Shown piece after piece: positions 11,646 through 23,665 of a DNA stretch of 64,000 bases (position 1 is its first letter; the number at the start of each line of letters is the position of its first letter). Below the pieces are notes generated by a model. The model had not been told where the DNA came from. It searched no databases and saw nothing but the letters and a program-made list of their open reading frames with translations. The stretch is from Xenopus tropicalis. Taxonomy: Eukaryota; Chordata; Amphibia; Anura; Pipidae. The stretch lies in the NCBI RefSeq assembly GCF_000004195.4, contig NC_030677.2, forward strand, positions 176,006,019 to 176,070,018, given 5' to 3'. The translations under genes were made by a program, and so were the position numbers.

Positions 11646-12702
11646 AAAAGAAGTTTTGCTTGAAACAGATTTCCAGGTTTTTTTGCATTGAGGTGTTTAT
11701 TATCGAAACTGCAAACATAAGTTACTGTTATTCCATTCTTAAGAGAGATGACTTTACATTATTTCTAAATATCTATATTTGACTACATTCATGAGGGAGT
11801 TGCCGAAGGAAGGTGTGATTGATCTTCCAAACTGGCTAAAGAACGGTGAGACATTTTAAAAAAAATAAAATAACCTTCTTCTGTGCCTTCACGACTGGTC
11901 TGTATATAATTTCTATTGTTCTATTTAAATCCCAGATATGTCATTTGTCTGCCAACTTGTGCCTACATATATTAGTAAAAGAGCATGCAATCTAATGGAA
12001 CTATATTCCTGTTGACTTATTCACATGTATTACTAAACCATTTGACTAACCACAGAGATACAGTATGCAAGCACAGGGCTCATTAATTACTGCCTACCAA
12101 AATACCGTTATTACCTGCAGTGTGATTTACCACTAGATGGCACAACACTTGTTGCTGAGCCCTCTTGTATTGACTCAATAACTTTTTTTCTGTTTGAGCC
12201 CCTGATTCTTCCATGTTATGCATATTTCCTAAAAAAAACCATATTTTCATTGCTATATGCTGCTTTTTTGCAAACTACGTTACTATTCCCAACTACTTTA
12301 CTAACTATATTTTCATGTACAAAACTAGTTAATGAGTCTTAAAAATATTGTTTTAATCCAGGACTCGGGTAAAGGAAAGCTTGATTAACTGAAATTCTGA
12401 TTGTGGCTACGACGTACAAAGTAGCAGATAACAATCAAGACCAGCTTACTTTAGCTTCCTAGAATACTATCTGCCTTCTGTCTGTACAGGGGAATACAGG
12501 CAGCAGCCTGACTTTCTTGGCATCTAATGTAAGCCCTAAAGGGCTATGGAACAGGGTGCTTTGTCCCCAGAAATCTAATTTCCTATGGGAAAAAAGCTTA
12601 TTTTGCTTCTTGCAACTATTAATGCCCCATCCACTCTTCAAGAAAAAGTATTGGCAGATATGATCTTCATTGGTCAGCAAAGTGGGCATGTTCTGTCCAT
12701 CA
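11646..12702. other. Unrecognised sequence around the CTCF-type motif
   Basis: Apart from the motif at 12130 I see no gene, RNA or repeat. Several open frames here lack any conserved character. Confidence 0.5.
12130..12142 (+). promoter_or_regulatory. CTCF-type motif
   Basis: CCACTAGATGGCA matches every position of the vertebrate CTCF core written as CCASYAGRKGGC. CTCF binds such sites to anchor chromatin loops and insulators. Occupancy cannot be judged from sequence, and a 12-position degenerate match can arise by chance in 64 kb. Confidence 0.35.
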
Positions 12703-13319
12703 TTAAAGGAATACTGTCATGGTTTTTATGTTGTACTTTTTGTTTCTAAATGACACTGTTTACAAAGCAAATAATTCACTCTACCATTTAAAATGTTATT
12801 CTTGAACCAACAAATGCATTTTTTTAGCTGTAATAATGGTGTGTAGGCGCCATCTAAGTGCATTCTCCCAGAGTCTGTGTTTTCAGAAGGAGCCAGCACT
12901 ACACATTAGAACTGCTTTCAGGTAACCTATTATTTCTCCTACTCCCATGTAACTGGAGGAGTCCCAAGCCAGACTTTTTTTTTTTACTATTGAGTGCGAT
13001 TCTGATACCTACTGGGAGCTGCTATCTTGTTCCCTTCCCATTGTTCTGCTGATCGGCTGCTGGGAGGGGGGTGATATCACTCCAACTTGCAGCTCAGCAG
13101 TAAAGTGTGACTGAAGTTTATCAGAGCACAAGTCACATGGTGGTAGCACCCTGGGAAATGAAGAATATGGCTAGCCCTATGTGAAATTTCAAAATTAAAT
13201 ATAAAAAAATCTGTTTGTGTTTTTGAAAAACTGATTTCATTGCAGGATTCTCCTGGAGAAGCTCTAGTAACTGATACGTTTTGAAAAAAACATGTTTTCC
13301 CATGACAGTATTCCTTTAA
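12703..13319 (+). mobile_element. T2-family MITE, complete (617 bp)
   Basis: It is bounded by TTAA at both ends. The left end is TTAAAGGAATACTGTCATGG and the right end is CATGACAGTATTCCTTTAA, a perfect inverted match over about 19 bases. The interior holds a GC-richer core with TAGGCGCCATCTAAGTGC, GAAGGAGCCAGCACTACAC and GGGTGATATCACTCCAAC. The termini and TTAA target agree with the Xenopus T2 family, non-autonomous elements mobilised in trans. This is the best copy in the window and the reference for the damaged copies at 17961 and 54802. Confidence 0.92.
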
Positions 13320-15065
13320 AAATGCAATGTTTTGGTTATTTCTTAAAGACTGTTTCTTATTTGCATTTGGGAGTTTATTTATGTTGAAGGATTGGGTGAA
13401 ATGTATTTACAGAGAAAATATACTCTTTATCAGTATATAACTGTCACTTTATACTTCTATAAATATGGCAATGTTTCAGTCTGCAGATATTAATTTAAGT
13501 GTATGTTTATCAAATGATATTTAATCTATATATATCTACCAGTTTCACAATACAGCCATTGGTCAGATTATGGCTACAACTGATAGAATGATTGCCTGCT
13601 GTTAACAAACAATAACTGCATCACAAAGCTTCTCTTAGTACAGACATTTTATCCATTCCCCATAATGATTCTTTAAGAAGATAAAATGCAGAGTTTCAGC
13701 TTGATTCATTTTATTTTGCTCAACAGGGCTTTTGTTTTTATTCTGCAATGCATAATAGAGTAGCAAAGGTAAGTAGTATTCTCTTTATAATCCTATTGGG
13801 TTTTAATAACCACAGCAGATGTTGCTTGCATTTAAAAATTTATAAAAAAAAAAAAAATCAAATTGTTAGATGTTAACTTAGTCTGTGATATCACAAGATA
13901 AAATGCCTACATTTCTGAAAGCTAAACTAACTGTGTAAGTTATCTCCCAGTGATAAGTGATAATAAACATAAAAGTACACCTCTATCCCCTTAGGCTCCA
14001 TGTGGAGGATAGAACTATTTTGAGAAACCAGCAATGTGGTGTCAGGATAAACTAAATTAACACCAAGTACACACTGATGCAGGAGAATTTTACCTTGGAT
14101 CAAGTAACTGTCAGCTACAGACTTATAAATAACAAAAAATAAAATAGATAAAGGCTATTTGTAAACAAAGAAGAGTGTTTATACTTGAAGATTATCTGTT
14201 TAATAACAGTACCAAAATTACAATATTTTGACCTGTCAACAACAATCTTTTCTGTCTTCTTTTGAAGGAATAAGGAATAATTCCCTTGTGGATTCACTGA
14301 TAAATAAGGTGCAAGTGCTTATTAAAAAAAATCCTTTTACATACTAACAATACTAAGCAAATAGATTCTTATTTGTTTTAAAAGTGCACAGTTCTGCAAT
14401 ATATATTTATCCAGAAATTAACTGGAGAAATAAAAAGTGACTAGTGCTCTGTGCGCAAAAAAAACCAATTTGTCTTATTGGTCTGACATTGAAAATAAAA
14501 TAACATTTATTGATATAATTGTATTTATTTATTGATATAAAATTATCCAAGATTTCAGATATGTATTATGTGCATAAAAATAGTTATAATTCCGGTTACG
14601 TGCTTGTGTTCTAATTAAAAACAAGGAATAGAAGAACTGGAAAATAAAAATTGAATAGACAGTGGAGATATTGGTTGCGTTCCCTACCTCTTATATTCAA
14701 AGAACTAGCTTACCTCAAAAACACAAACCAAGGTACCTTAGAAAATGGCAGGTGAAATAAACTGCATGGGCAACTGTCATACAGCAGCAAGAAATACCTT
14801 GGTGTCTCACACAAATAAAAGATCAAGGTTAGTATTGTAATATTGGTGGTTGGTAAAATGCCTTGATGAGAGTTTCAAAGCTTTATTAGCTTCATAGCTT
14901 TATAAACATCCAGACCTGTCTTATATCAAAATAATGCAGACACCATAAGAAGAGTACAAATAGCCTTCTTTAAGGACTATCTTATTACACTTAATAATGG
15001 ACACTTAATTACATTTAATTATGGACAATCTACACAAACTTTGTGAATATTCTCTGTATATATTT
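13320..15065. other. AT-rich sequence, nothing recognised
   Basis: There is no gene or repeat I can name. A-runs and T-runs are present but no periodic structure is. Confidence 0.5.
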
Positions 15066-15304
15066 AGGGGTGTATTTATTATGCTGTATAAAATTAATTA
15101 GCCGAAAAAACGTAGTAAAAAGCTGTGTAAAATAAATGGAAAAGATTGCAGTCTGAACGCCGGATATTACGCCGTTATTTTCCGTAAGTTCTGGTGGAAG
15201 AAAAAAAAAAGTGTAAAAAATGATGCCGATTTTACACCGTTTTTACATGGCGAAGCCTGCAAATTTTCTTACCGTTTTTTACGCAGCATAATAAATATGG
15301 CCCT
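15066..15304. mobile_element. MITE with GGGGTGTATTTATTATGCTG ends
   Basis: The left end is GGGGTGTATTTATTATGCTG. The right end is CAGCATAATAAATATGGCCC, its inverted partner. The interior has CpG-bearing words (GCCGTTATTTTCCG, ACACCGTTTTTACATGG) unlike the surroundings. It is about 240 bp long with no coding capacity. It resembles the element at 32473-32658 in its termini but not in its interior. Confidence 0.75.
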
Positions 15305-15992
15305 TGGTATTATACTTTAAGTTCTCCACCCACTGCTTAATGATGGGCAGAGCAACACACTTATATAACTGCTCACATTCTATTTGCGTTATCTGATGAA
15401 GGGTGGCTTGACTGCCCCAAACGTTACCTGTCTTTTCACACTCTGTGGCCAAACAAATGGGTTGCTACATGCTGCTTTGCATGCTGTATGCAGCTTCCTT
15501 ACTATTTTAATAAGTTGTCCAAAGTTATATTACATCAGAAGGCAATATTAGTAGTAAGACAGTATTTTAATTTTTTGTCTCTTTATACATAAGGTTTAAT
15601 TCCCCCTTCTATCTTGCTGTATTCATATTCATTGTGTTTAAGCACTGTGTCTATTTTACAGAGGGTTATAGATTAAAAAGGAATGTAAATACAGTCTATC
15701 TTGTTAACTTGATTTCTTCCCCCCGTTTCTCATGCTTACATATCATTTCTAGACCTCTACCCTTCAACACAGCATATTCACATAATTCCTTTATCCATAA
15801 ATATTGCATTTCCATTGTGTCACTATAAGTTTCTACTTTCCTTGGCCTGCACATGAACAGAGCAGTTTGCTCAACCTTAACACCTCCATGCAACAGCATT
15901 CCAGCCTCTATCCATTCGCAACCCTTTATTTAACCTTCGTATAAGCCTTGGCAACATTTTTCACCAGACACTGATTCACACTGAAGTTCTGC

Positions 15993-16029
<37 letters not shown>

Positions 16030-16314
16030 AAACTACGGTAAAACAACCAATCAGCCAAAGCATTCTCTCATCACCACTCTGCAGGTTCTACCTCAAATTC
16101 ATATATCTATTCTGGACCTTTTCTTCCTTAATCCTCTCTACAACCCTCCACATGAAACTTTTAGCCTGATTCCTTCTACCTGCTGCCTTGTTATCACAGT
16201 GTTCTCCATGCCAACCTTTAATAACAATTGCCTGCCTATTAAATATGGGTACTTATTACTATACTGTTTCCTTTTACTTAAATGGTAAGCTATTATAAGT
16301 AAGAGCTAAGAAAA
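15305..16314. other. Unrecognised sequence with a CCCCAAACGTT box
   Basis: There is no gene. At 15398-15425 the text TGATGAAGGGTGGCTTGACT followed by GCCCCAAACGTT is reminiscent of the GAAACGTTGGG boxes at 3890 and 9465. A TTTA microsatellite lies at 16001-16030. Confidence 0.45.
16001..16030. repeat. (TTTA)n microsatellite
   Basis: About seven uninterrupted ATTT tetranucleotide units occur. They explain the phenylalanine/tyrosine/leucine-rich open frame here. Confidence 0.9.
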
Positions 16315-16480
16315 TGATCGGGATCATGTACAAGGTACTGTTTTATTATTACAGAGAAAAAGGAAATCTGTTTTAAAATTCTGAATTATTTGATTAAAAT
16401 GGAGTCTATGGGAGACAGGCTTTCCGTAATTTGGAGCTTTCTGGATAACTGTTTTCCGGATAAGGGATCCCATACCAGTA
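16315..16480 (-). mobile_element. Family A MITE, truncated
   Basis: Only the left half of the element is present, in reverse: ACTGTTTTATTATTACAG, then ATGGAGTCTATGGGAGACAG, then AAGGGATCCCATACCAGTA at the terminus. The other half is missing from about 16315 leftward. Confidence 0.85.
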
Positions 16481-17960
16481 GTGACTTATACCATCTATTT
16501 TAATTGTCTACAAAAAATCAATTTTTGTACATCTTACAATTAAAAAAGAAATCATTCCTTAGATTTTGTCCTACGACTTGCAGCTGCAGTTATAATCTTG
16601 GGAAATACTATTTTATCTGTGTGTATAATAAATGCATTTCATACCTTAACTTTATTATATAACTAAGCCAAAACATTGCACAAATTGATCATTTAAATAA
16701 TGTACTGTCTCAAAAATGTAAGAGTTGTACAGGATGTAGAATACATTAGAAAGCAATTGGCTTTAATTGTATCATTGGGACTACTTTGTGGAGCACGCAG
16801 CTGTTTTTTAGCATGAGAAAGCGCAAAGTCCGTCATACACCCTTCAATAATTGCTGAAATTGTGAAATCATTCCATGACTAATCTTCGACTGCTGAATAG
16901 TTTTGAGCTGCTTAAAGCTATGATTTTTATTATTCAACAACTGAGAGACGTTTTATTGCAATGCCTCACTAAGTTTAATTGTTTTCTAAAGAGATATAAA
17001 GTATGTGGAAATTTTGAAAGCGTAGCGCTTTTAACAATGGAACATACATCAAAAACGGCATTAGGAATGCAACTTGTTAGGCATGGGTTGTACTTCAGGT
17101 TATGTTCTGCCAATTACACCATTGGTCACAGCATCTTTGTGCTGCTGAACACTATCCACATTAATCTTTTTAGCACGAGAGTTGGCAGAAAAATATTTGG
17201 GACTGAAAGAAGTAATAATGTTCCTGCTATATAAAATAAGTGATCATATATATTTAAATGTAATTTCTAAATTATAAGGGGTATGGCACATCTAGATTTG
17301 AACGTTTGTGGCTTTAGAAGTCTCCCTTCTGCTACTTTGACATTCTAAAACGTACCCATTGGTGCCTCTTTCCCGTTACTTACCTGTGTTGATCAGTAGC
17401 AAAGCTTCTGCAAGTATTGTCTCAGGACTGATTAGCGTGGGTAGGGCAAAGACATAAATAAGTTGGAGAACAAAACTAAACAGTGACCCAGAATTTGGGG
17501 TATTTAATCCTGCAACCGCAAAGCCAAAAACACGCCTTAGACATATCTGACTGGAATGTTACTATGGAGGAAGAGATAAGCACCTATATGGCAAATAAGT
17601 GACACATAAGCCAAGTTTATTGAATTAAAAACTCCAAAACTCCCCTAAAACAATGCAGTGTGCAAAATACAATAATGGAGTATTGGGTACCATAAGCTCT
17701 ATAGTGAAGGAGTTATGAGCGAATTGACAAAAGTTGACCAGCACCTGACCCTAACCTGCCTTCTACCAACCAGGACCCTGCCCAACCCAGCAAGTGGTTA
17801 TTATTTATATACCCACAATAACATGCCTACCTCTGAGGGGGTGGGCAGATGCATAAAAATAAGCAACCACCAGACTACTAAAGGAGAAATAGCAGCACTT
17901 TGACATTTGAAAGGTTTATCACAGTGATGTAATGGTATCCATGGTGATTCTGATACCTAC
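16481..17960. other. AT-rich sequence, nothing recognised
   Basis: An open frame of 119 codons at 16875-17234 has no recognisable domain, and its codon choice looks random. I do not treat it as a gene. Nothing else is recognised. Confidence 0.5.
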
Positions 17961-18755
17961 TTAAAGGAATACTGTCACAGGAAAACATTTTTTTTTCAAA
18001 ACGCATCAATTAATAGAGCTTCTCCAGAAAAATCCTGCATTGAAATCCATTTTTCAAAAGCGTAAACAGATTTTTTTTATATTTACTTTTTAAATTTCAC
18101 ATTGGATTAACCATATTCTTCATTTCCCAGTGTGCCACAGCCATGTGACCTGTGCTCTGAGAAACTTCAGTCACACTTTACTGCTGAGCTGCAAGTTGGA
18201 GTGATATCATCCCCCACCCAGCAGCCAATCAGCAGAACAATGGGAAGGGAGCAAGATAGCAGCTCCCTGTAGATATCAGAATAGCACTCAATAGTAAGAA
18301 ATTCAAATCGGGCTTGGGACTTCTCCAGTAAGGGTAAATACACACAGAGCTACTTAATAGCAGCTACTTGTCACGGCTACTAAATACCAGAAAATACCCT
18401 GCCATAGACAATACTCAGAGACACGTAGAGACAATTATCAGTAAATGATTAGCATTGTCTATTTCTGTAGCCGTGACAAGTAGCTGCTACTAGTAGCTCC
18501 ATATCCATATGTCTTCACATGGGAGTAGGAGAAACAATAGGTTACCAGAAAGCAGTTCTAATGTGTAGTGCTGGCTCCTTCTGAAAGTTCAGACTCAAGC
18601 ACAATGCACTGAGATGGCGCCTACAAACCAATATTACAGCTGAAAACAATACATTAGTTGGTTCAAGAATAACATTTTAAATGGTAGAGTGGATTATTTG
18701 CTATGTAAACAGTGTAATTTAGAAATAAAAAATATACCATAAAAAATCCCTTTAG
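17961..18755 (-). mobile_element. T2-family MITE with a nested insertion
   Basis: In reverse relative to the copy at 12703, it begins TTAAAGGAATACTGTCACAG with the right-end sequence of the family. It ends at about 18755 in the worn form AAAAAATCCCTTTAG, which has lost its TTAA. The core words TTGGAGTGATATCA, GTGTAGTGCTGGCTCCTTC and GAGATGGCGCCTAC are in the expected order. A different MITE interrupts it at 18331-18516, inside the segment that reads CTCCAGTTACATGGGAGTAG in the intact copy. Confidence 0.88.
18331..18516. mobile_element. MITE nested in T2, with GTAGCTGCTACTTGTCACGG arms
   Basis: Inverted arms of about 45 bases flank a 90-base centre. The left arm runs CACAGAGCTACTTAATAGCA to TTGTCACGGCTAC. 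The right arm runs GTAGCCGTGACAAGTAGCTG to AGTAGCTCCATATCC. Comparison with the intact T2 copy at 12703 shows this block is additional, so it inserted after the T2 did. Confidence 0.85.
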
Positions 18756-18979
18756 AAACACCAGGTTGAAGCAAAAGGTCAGAAAAAGTATGGTCATAAT
18801 TTGGGACAATAGGTCAGCACAGGTGACTAGATTCAACATCCAAATTTCAGGTAAAAAGCAGAGAAGCAAAACATAAACAACAGGTTTCAAGGGTCAAAGC
18901 CATAAGAGACAATCAGTAACAGTAAGGGCATCAGCAGGGTTGCTCAGAAAAAGAAGGCAGCTTGGATAAATAATAACCC

Positions 18980-20113
18980 AAGGGGGCACATTTACTAATC
19001 CATGAATCCGAATGGGAAAAATTTGGATTGGAAAAGTTTTTTGTATTTTTTCGTTGCCGTTACGACTTTTTCGTAAATTGTCGCGACTTTTTCGTATTGA
19101 GCGCTCGTAAATGGCGGGCAAACCTTTCAGACTTTGCATGATTTTGGAAGCCTCCCATAGGACTCAATGGCACTCTGCAGCTCCAACCTGGCCCAAGGAA
19201 AGTCTCCCATAGGGCTCAATGGCACTCTGCAGCTCCAACCTGGCCCAAGGATAGTCTCCCATAGGGCTCAATGGCACTCTGCAGCTCCAACCTGGCCCAA
19301 GGAAAGTCTCCCATAGGGCTCAATGGCACTCTGCAGCTCCAACCTGGCCCAAGGAAAGTCTCCCATAGGGCTCAATGGCACTCTGCAGCTCCAACCTGGC
19401 CCAAGGAAAGTCTCCCATAGGGCTCAATGGCACTCTGCAGCTCCAACCCGGCCCAAGGAAAGTCTCCCATAGGGCTCAATGGCACTCTGCAGCTCCAACC
19501 CGGCCCAAGGAAAGTCTCCCATAGGGCTCAATGGCACTCTGCAGCTCCAACCCGGCCCAAGGAAAGTCTCCCATAGGGCTCAATGGCACTCTGCAGCTCC
19601 AACCTGGCCCAAGGAAAGTCTCCCATAGGGCTCAATGGCACTCTGCAGCTCCAACCTGGCCCAAGGAAAGTCTCCCATAGGGCTCAATGGCACTCTGCAG
19701 CTCCAACCTGGCCCAAGGAAAGTCTCCCATAGGGCTCAATGGCACTCTGCAGCTCCAACCCGGCCCAAGGAAAGTCTCCCATAGGGCTCAATGGCACTCT
19801 GCAGCTCCAACCTGGCCCAAGGAAAGTCTCCCATAGGGCTCAATGGCACTCTGCAGCTCCAACCTGGCCCAAGGAAAGTCACCATACTGAAGCTTGAATG
19901 AATCCGAAACTTTCGTACTCTGCGCGACGGCTACGAAAAAGTCACGACAATTCGCGCAAGTCGTAACGCTACGAAAAAGTTGCGACAATTTACGAAAAAG
20001 TCGTAACGTCTACGAAAAAGTTGCAACAATTTACGAAAAAATCGCAAAATACCGATCATTACGAAAAAAACGGACGCTTTTCGGACGTTCGTGGATTAGT
20101 AAATGTGCCCCAA
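18980..20113 (-). mobile_element. Family B long form with internal minisatellite, reverse
   Basis: The left end is GGGGCACATTTACTAATCCA and the right end is TGGATTAGTAAATGTGCCCC, a perfect inverted pair of 20 bases. Both ends are flanked by AAG, a possible 3-bp target duplication. The 52-bp array lies at 19153-19880 in reverse. CpG words such as CGAAAAAGTCGTAACG fill the region beyond it. This is the copy whose borders are easiest to define. Confidence 0.88.
19153..19880 (-). repeat. 52-bp minisatellite, 14 units
   Basis: This is the same unit as at 6030-6965, in reverse, with starts at 19153, 19205, 19257 and so on. The length of 728 bp is exactly 14 x 52. The unit at the left edge (the last unit in element orientation) carries GGACTCAATGG, while all others carry GGGCTCAATGG. 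Confidence 0.97.
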
Positions 20114-20187
20114 GGTGTGGCTGCACAAAGATGTGTGAATACACCAACGATGAACTCTGCCATGCCCAGCTGAAGACTGGTACACTA

Positions 20188-20518
20188 GGGGGCAGATTTA
20201 TCAAAACACAAGTTCGAATCCCGAATGGGAAAAATTCGGATTGGAAACGAAAATTTCTGAAGATCGCAAATATCACGAAAATGCTTACGAAAAAATCATA
20301 TTAGTCACGATAATATCATATTGGTGATCCGAAAGTCATGAAATTTCGTACCGAACAATTGTAAACAGCGCCAGAGCCTTTCCGAATTTTTCGCGCAAGC
20401 GTCCGAAAAAGTTGTGCGGGCGTTCAAAAAAAACTGTGCGGGCAAAAAAATCGGCGTAAACACACTCAGAGTGTTCGGATGAAAGCTCCGAACGTTCGTG
20501 TCTTCATAAATCTCCCCC
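20188..20518 (+). mobile_element. Family B MITE, short form
   Basis: It starts GGGGCAGATTTATCAAAACA and ends TTCATAAATCTCCCCCTT. The interior has AATGGGAAAAATTCGGATTG, a GATCGCAAATATCACGAAAA stretch and the palindrome-like GAAAGCTCCGAACGTTCG. It lies only 75 bases from the long B element on its left and lacks the minisatellite. Confidence 0.85.
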
Positions 20519-21800
20519 TTAGAGTTAGGGACCATATACATCAGTTCACCTATTACTATCATTTACTTGGTTAATTTCTAAAGAATCTGTTGGCCATTGA
20601 GGATTTTACCACTTTTCCATACATAAAAACCAATCAAAAACATATAAATTAGAGGTCACTGCGCATGGTTTATACATGTTTAAATCTGCATATATTACTT
20701 TATTTTATATTATACCATTCTAAATACATATACGGTACGTATTTATGTAGGGGGGAAATACTTGTATATAGATCTTTTTTTTGTAATTATTCTATTGTAC
20801 TGTGTACATTTTCTTGCATTCTCTTTCTAGATTTCATTCAATATTTAGGTTTGAAATGTCTTCTTTGTTATTTCCATCCACATTTAGCAACTTTGTTTTG
20901 CTTGTCGCTATAAAACATGAGCCTGTTTAATGACAGGCAAAATATTAGTCAGAAGTTGACATTTAAATATGATTATAAAGTTCCTTTATCACAATGTATA
21001 CTTTTAAGGCACGGAAATATTAAACTAAGATTGTTGTTTTTCCTTTCTGTATTTAAATGTTGTTTGGCATTCTTCTTTGGCATTTAAAAAAGTCATTAAA
21101 AACTACAGGTTACACTACTGTTATTTAAAAAAATAATTTCTGGCCTAATAAGGACTAAAATATGGAATAGCACTAGAGCCGAAATAAATCCAGCAGGTTT
21201 AATAGCAAAGCTATGCAGATAAAAGTAGTAAATCAAAGGCCTAGGGCAAAGGACAAAGCAGATGAGCAAGAAGAGATGGAAGAGATTTCCAAATACAAGA
21301 AAAGACTCCAGATGTTGAAATAGTGGCGGAGACTGAATTCTCACCAAATAATTGGCTTCATTTGTTTTGGACCCTTGCCTTAAACCGCTACAAGGTAAGT
21401 ACTGTAAATAACATAATAGTCACAGTGTCATTTCTAATAATAATTTAAATCTGCTGTCTGCCATTTTAAGTAAAGATTTTTGTGCTTTTAATTACATTTA
21501 ATATGTATGTAGAAAAATGTTTTCATCTCTCACATCCAAATATGATGTTTGTATTAAAACTATTCATTTAAATCTAAGTAAATGTAATTAAATTAATTTC
21601 AATATTACAGATTCTCAATTTTACAATTTACTTTGGGTTTGTTTATATAAAATGTCATCAGTTTTGGTTATAAACCATATAGTTTACATCTCTCTAACAT
21701 CCCACTGTTACTAGTACTGGCAGCTAGTCCTACTAGCTACTGCACTGGGTTTCCTTTGAAAGTTAATGCTCACGTTGCTGGTTTTCTGTTGTTAATGTGT
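20519..21800. other. AT-rich sequence, nothing recognised
   Basis: The sequence is T-rich and A-rich with no recognisable gene or repeat. Confidence 0.5.
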
Positions 21801-22440
21801 TGGTATTGTAGGGGACTGGTAAATCATGCCTCTTTTCTTTCAGGCAGTTCCCTAGTTCTTTAGACACCTATAGGGGTTCTCTCTTTTTTTGGGTCATAGC
21901 ATGACCTTTACAGCTCTACAGTTTGGCAGTGTTATGTTACCATTTAAAAGGCACAGCAGCCATAAGGTCTGCAGTCATTTTTTGGAGAGACATGGAAGTG
22001 CAGGGTATATAGTGTTGAGTAAGTTCTGTTATAAGCCACATTAGATGGTTAGATAGATGATAGATAGATAATTAGACAGATAATTAGGGCTAGCTAGTGA
22101 GCAGCTCTGGCTCCAAAAAGCATAGTAGAGGGTGTACTGCTGCCCAGAGTAGAGTTTCCAGTGTACAGACTCAGGGCTAGATAGCTTATTGCCTGGGTTT
22201 CAATGGGAAGAAGCATAACCTGATAGCTGGGAGTAACCCATCGTTACCCTGCGGGGATAGTGTCAATGTGACCATGTGTGCGTAAAAGCCTGAACTGTGA
22301 TATGGAAGAGACCTGCATTGTTATCTGTTAATACTGCATCTGTAAATGTTTAGGTGCTAGCACTAAGCTACTGATTGAGTGAATTTCTGTAAATAAATTC
22401 CAATAAATTGTGGCAGATACCTTGACTGAGATTAAACACA
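21801..22440. other. Less AT-rich block, possible old LTR
   Basis: A block starting near TGTAGGGGACTGG contains AGGGTATATAGTG (TATA-like) and AATAAATTCCAATAAATTG (polyadenylation-like). It is less AT-rich than its neighbours and includes a short GATA run at 22044-22086. Such a layout can be a solo LTR, but I find no target duplication or second copy, so the idea is weak. Confidence 0.2.
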
Positions 22441-22847
22441 ATACATGAGAGTTGATGTCAATAATTTATGATGGCCCTGGTGCTACCATGAAAAGAATCA
22501 TGAATAACAAAAAATGATGGGACTTAAAATATTGAAAAATAATCATGTTGAATTAGCTAGGTTTTTTTTACCATTTATAAGTCCCTTGATTAAGATAATG
22601 TGTGCAATGTTTAATCAAACTGTAGAATGCAAATATTTTGCTCAGTAAACTGCCAGATACAGGTCTAGATAATGTGTAATTAATTAAGACATTGCTATTA
22701 AAAAGCTATTTAGATATCATATTTTGCAAATAATTACGCTGCTGTGTGTACAGTTTCTGAATAATATCAAATACTTTTGCTTATACATAATTTATAACAC
22801 AGGTATGGGATCTCTTATCTGGAAACCTGTTATCCAGAATAGCAAAA

Positions 22848-23003
22848 ATTTTTGGCAGAGAAGAAGTCGCTCTGAAATTCCGCCTTTCACCATTGGCAAA
22901 TTATTTTGCACAACCGTGGTGGCGTCAAAAAAAGTTGAGGATGTGTCAAATAAGTCATGGTCATGTAAAAAAAGTTGCATGTGTCACAAAAAGTCATGGC
23001 AGA
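22848..23003. mobile_element. Family C-like fragment
   Basis: The segment contains CGCCTTTCACCATTGGCAAA and GGTGGCGTCAAAAAAAGTTG, the internal words of family C seen at 5515 and 8961. It has no proper terminus and runs straight into a family D fragment, so a deletion or fusion joined them. Confidence 0.6.
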
Positions 23004-23138
23004 ATACAGGAGGCTCTGTTTGCCAGTACTCATGGTCCTTATGCCTCCAAAACTTGCTTTCAAGATGGGCACCTACTTGGAGGCCACTGGAAGCAACATC
23101 AAAGGGGTTAGTGAGCAACACGTTGGTTGGGGATCACT
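23004..23138 (+). mobile_element. Family D hAT MITE, right-end fragment
   Basis: It begins ACAGGAGGCTCTGTTTGCCA and ends GGTTGGGGATCACT, the right half of the element found complete at 23260-23546. The left half is missing. Confidence 0.8.
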
Positions 23139-23259
23139 ATTCTAAAGACACATTTACAACAATTCAAATTTGCAAAAAATATTTCTTTTTTTTAATGTAA
23201 AAAGTAAAGCAGTACCCTGCACTTGATTCCAGCCAAGATACAGTATACTGTATTTGATC

Positions 23260-23546
23260 CAGGGATTCCCAACCTTTTTCACTGGTAAGCCACGCTCAGA
23301 TGTAAAAAGTGTTGGTGAGCCACACTAGCATGACTAAAGTTCTATGGGGATGCCAAATAAGGGCTGTGATTGGCTATTTGGAAGCCCCATGTGGATTGCT
23401 GAGAGTAAAATGTGTCTCTGTGCTTCCAAAACTTGCCTCCAAGCCAGAAATTTATAAATGGGCACTTACTTTGAGGACACTGGGAGCAACATTAAAGGGG
23501 GCAGTGAGCAACATGTTGATCATGAGCCTCTGGTTGGGGATCACTG
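23260..23546 (+). mobile_element. Family D hAT MITE, near complete
   Basis: It starts CAGGGATTCCCAACC and ends GGTTGGGGATCACTG, inverted ends of the classical hAT type (CAGxGxTCCCCAACC). The interior includes GGGCTGTGATTGGCTATTTG and AAAACTTGCCTCCAAGCC. It sits within the middle of a family A element. The flanking 8-mers ATTTGATC and AATTAGAC match only partly, so the target duplication has decayed or lies offset. I recognise it as a common Xenopus repeat. Confidence 0.88.
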
Positions 23547-23665
23547 AATTAGACCTTGTTGGAGGCAAAACAATCCTATTGGGTTTGATTAATGTTGAAA
23601 TGATTTTTCTGCAGTCATAAGGTATGGAGATCCAAATTACAAAAAGATCCTTTATTCCTCAAACA

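Larger units (their letters stand above)
22799..23665 (+). mobile_element. Family A MITE interrupted by two later repeats
   Basis: Three pieces of one A element are separated by insertions. The left end is at 22799-22843 (ACAGGTATGGGATCTCTTAT). The middle is at 23139-23259 (AAAGCAGTACCCTGCACTTG, TTCCAGCCAAGATA). The right part is at 23547-23665 (TTGGAGGCAAAACAATCCTA, GTATGGAGATCCAAATTAC). The right terminus itself is lost. The inserts are a family C/D composite (22848-23138) and a near-complete family D element (23260-23546). Confidence 0.85.

Noticed and set aside
16875..17234. 119-codon open frame
   Set aside because: It shows no domain, signal or splice context, and its length is within chance expectation for AT-rich 64 kb on six frames.
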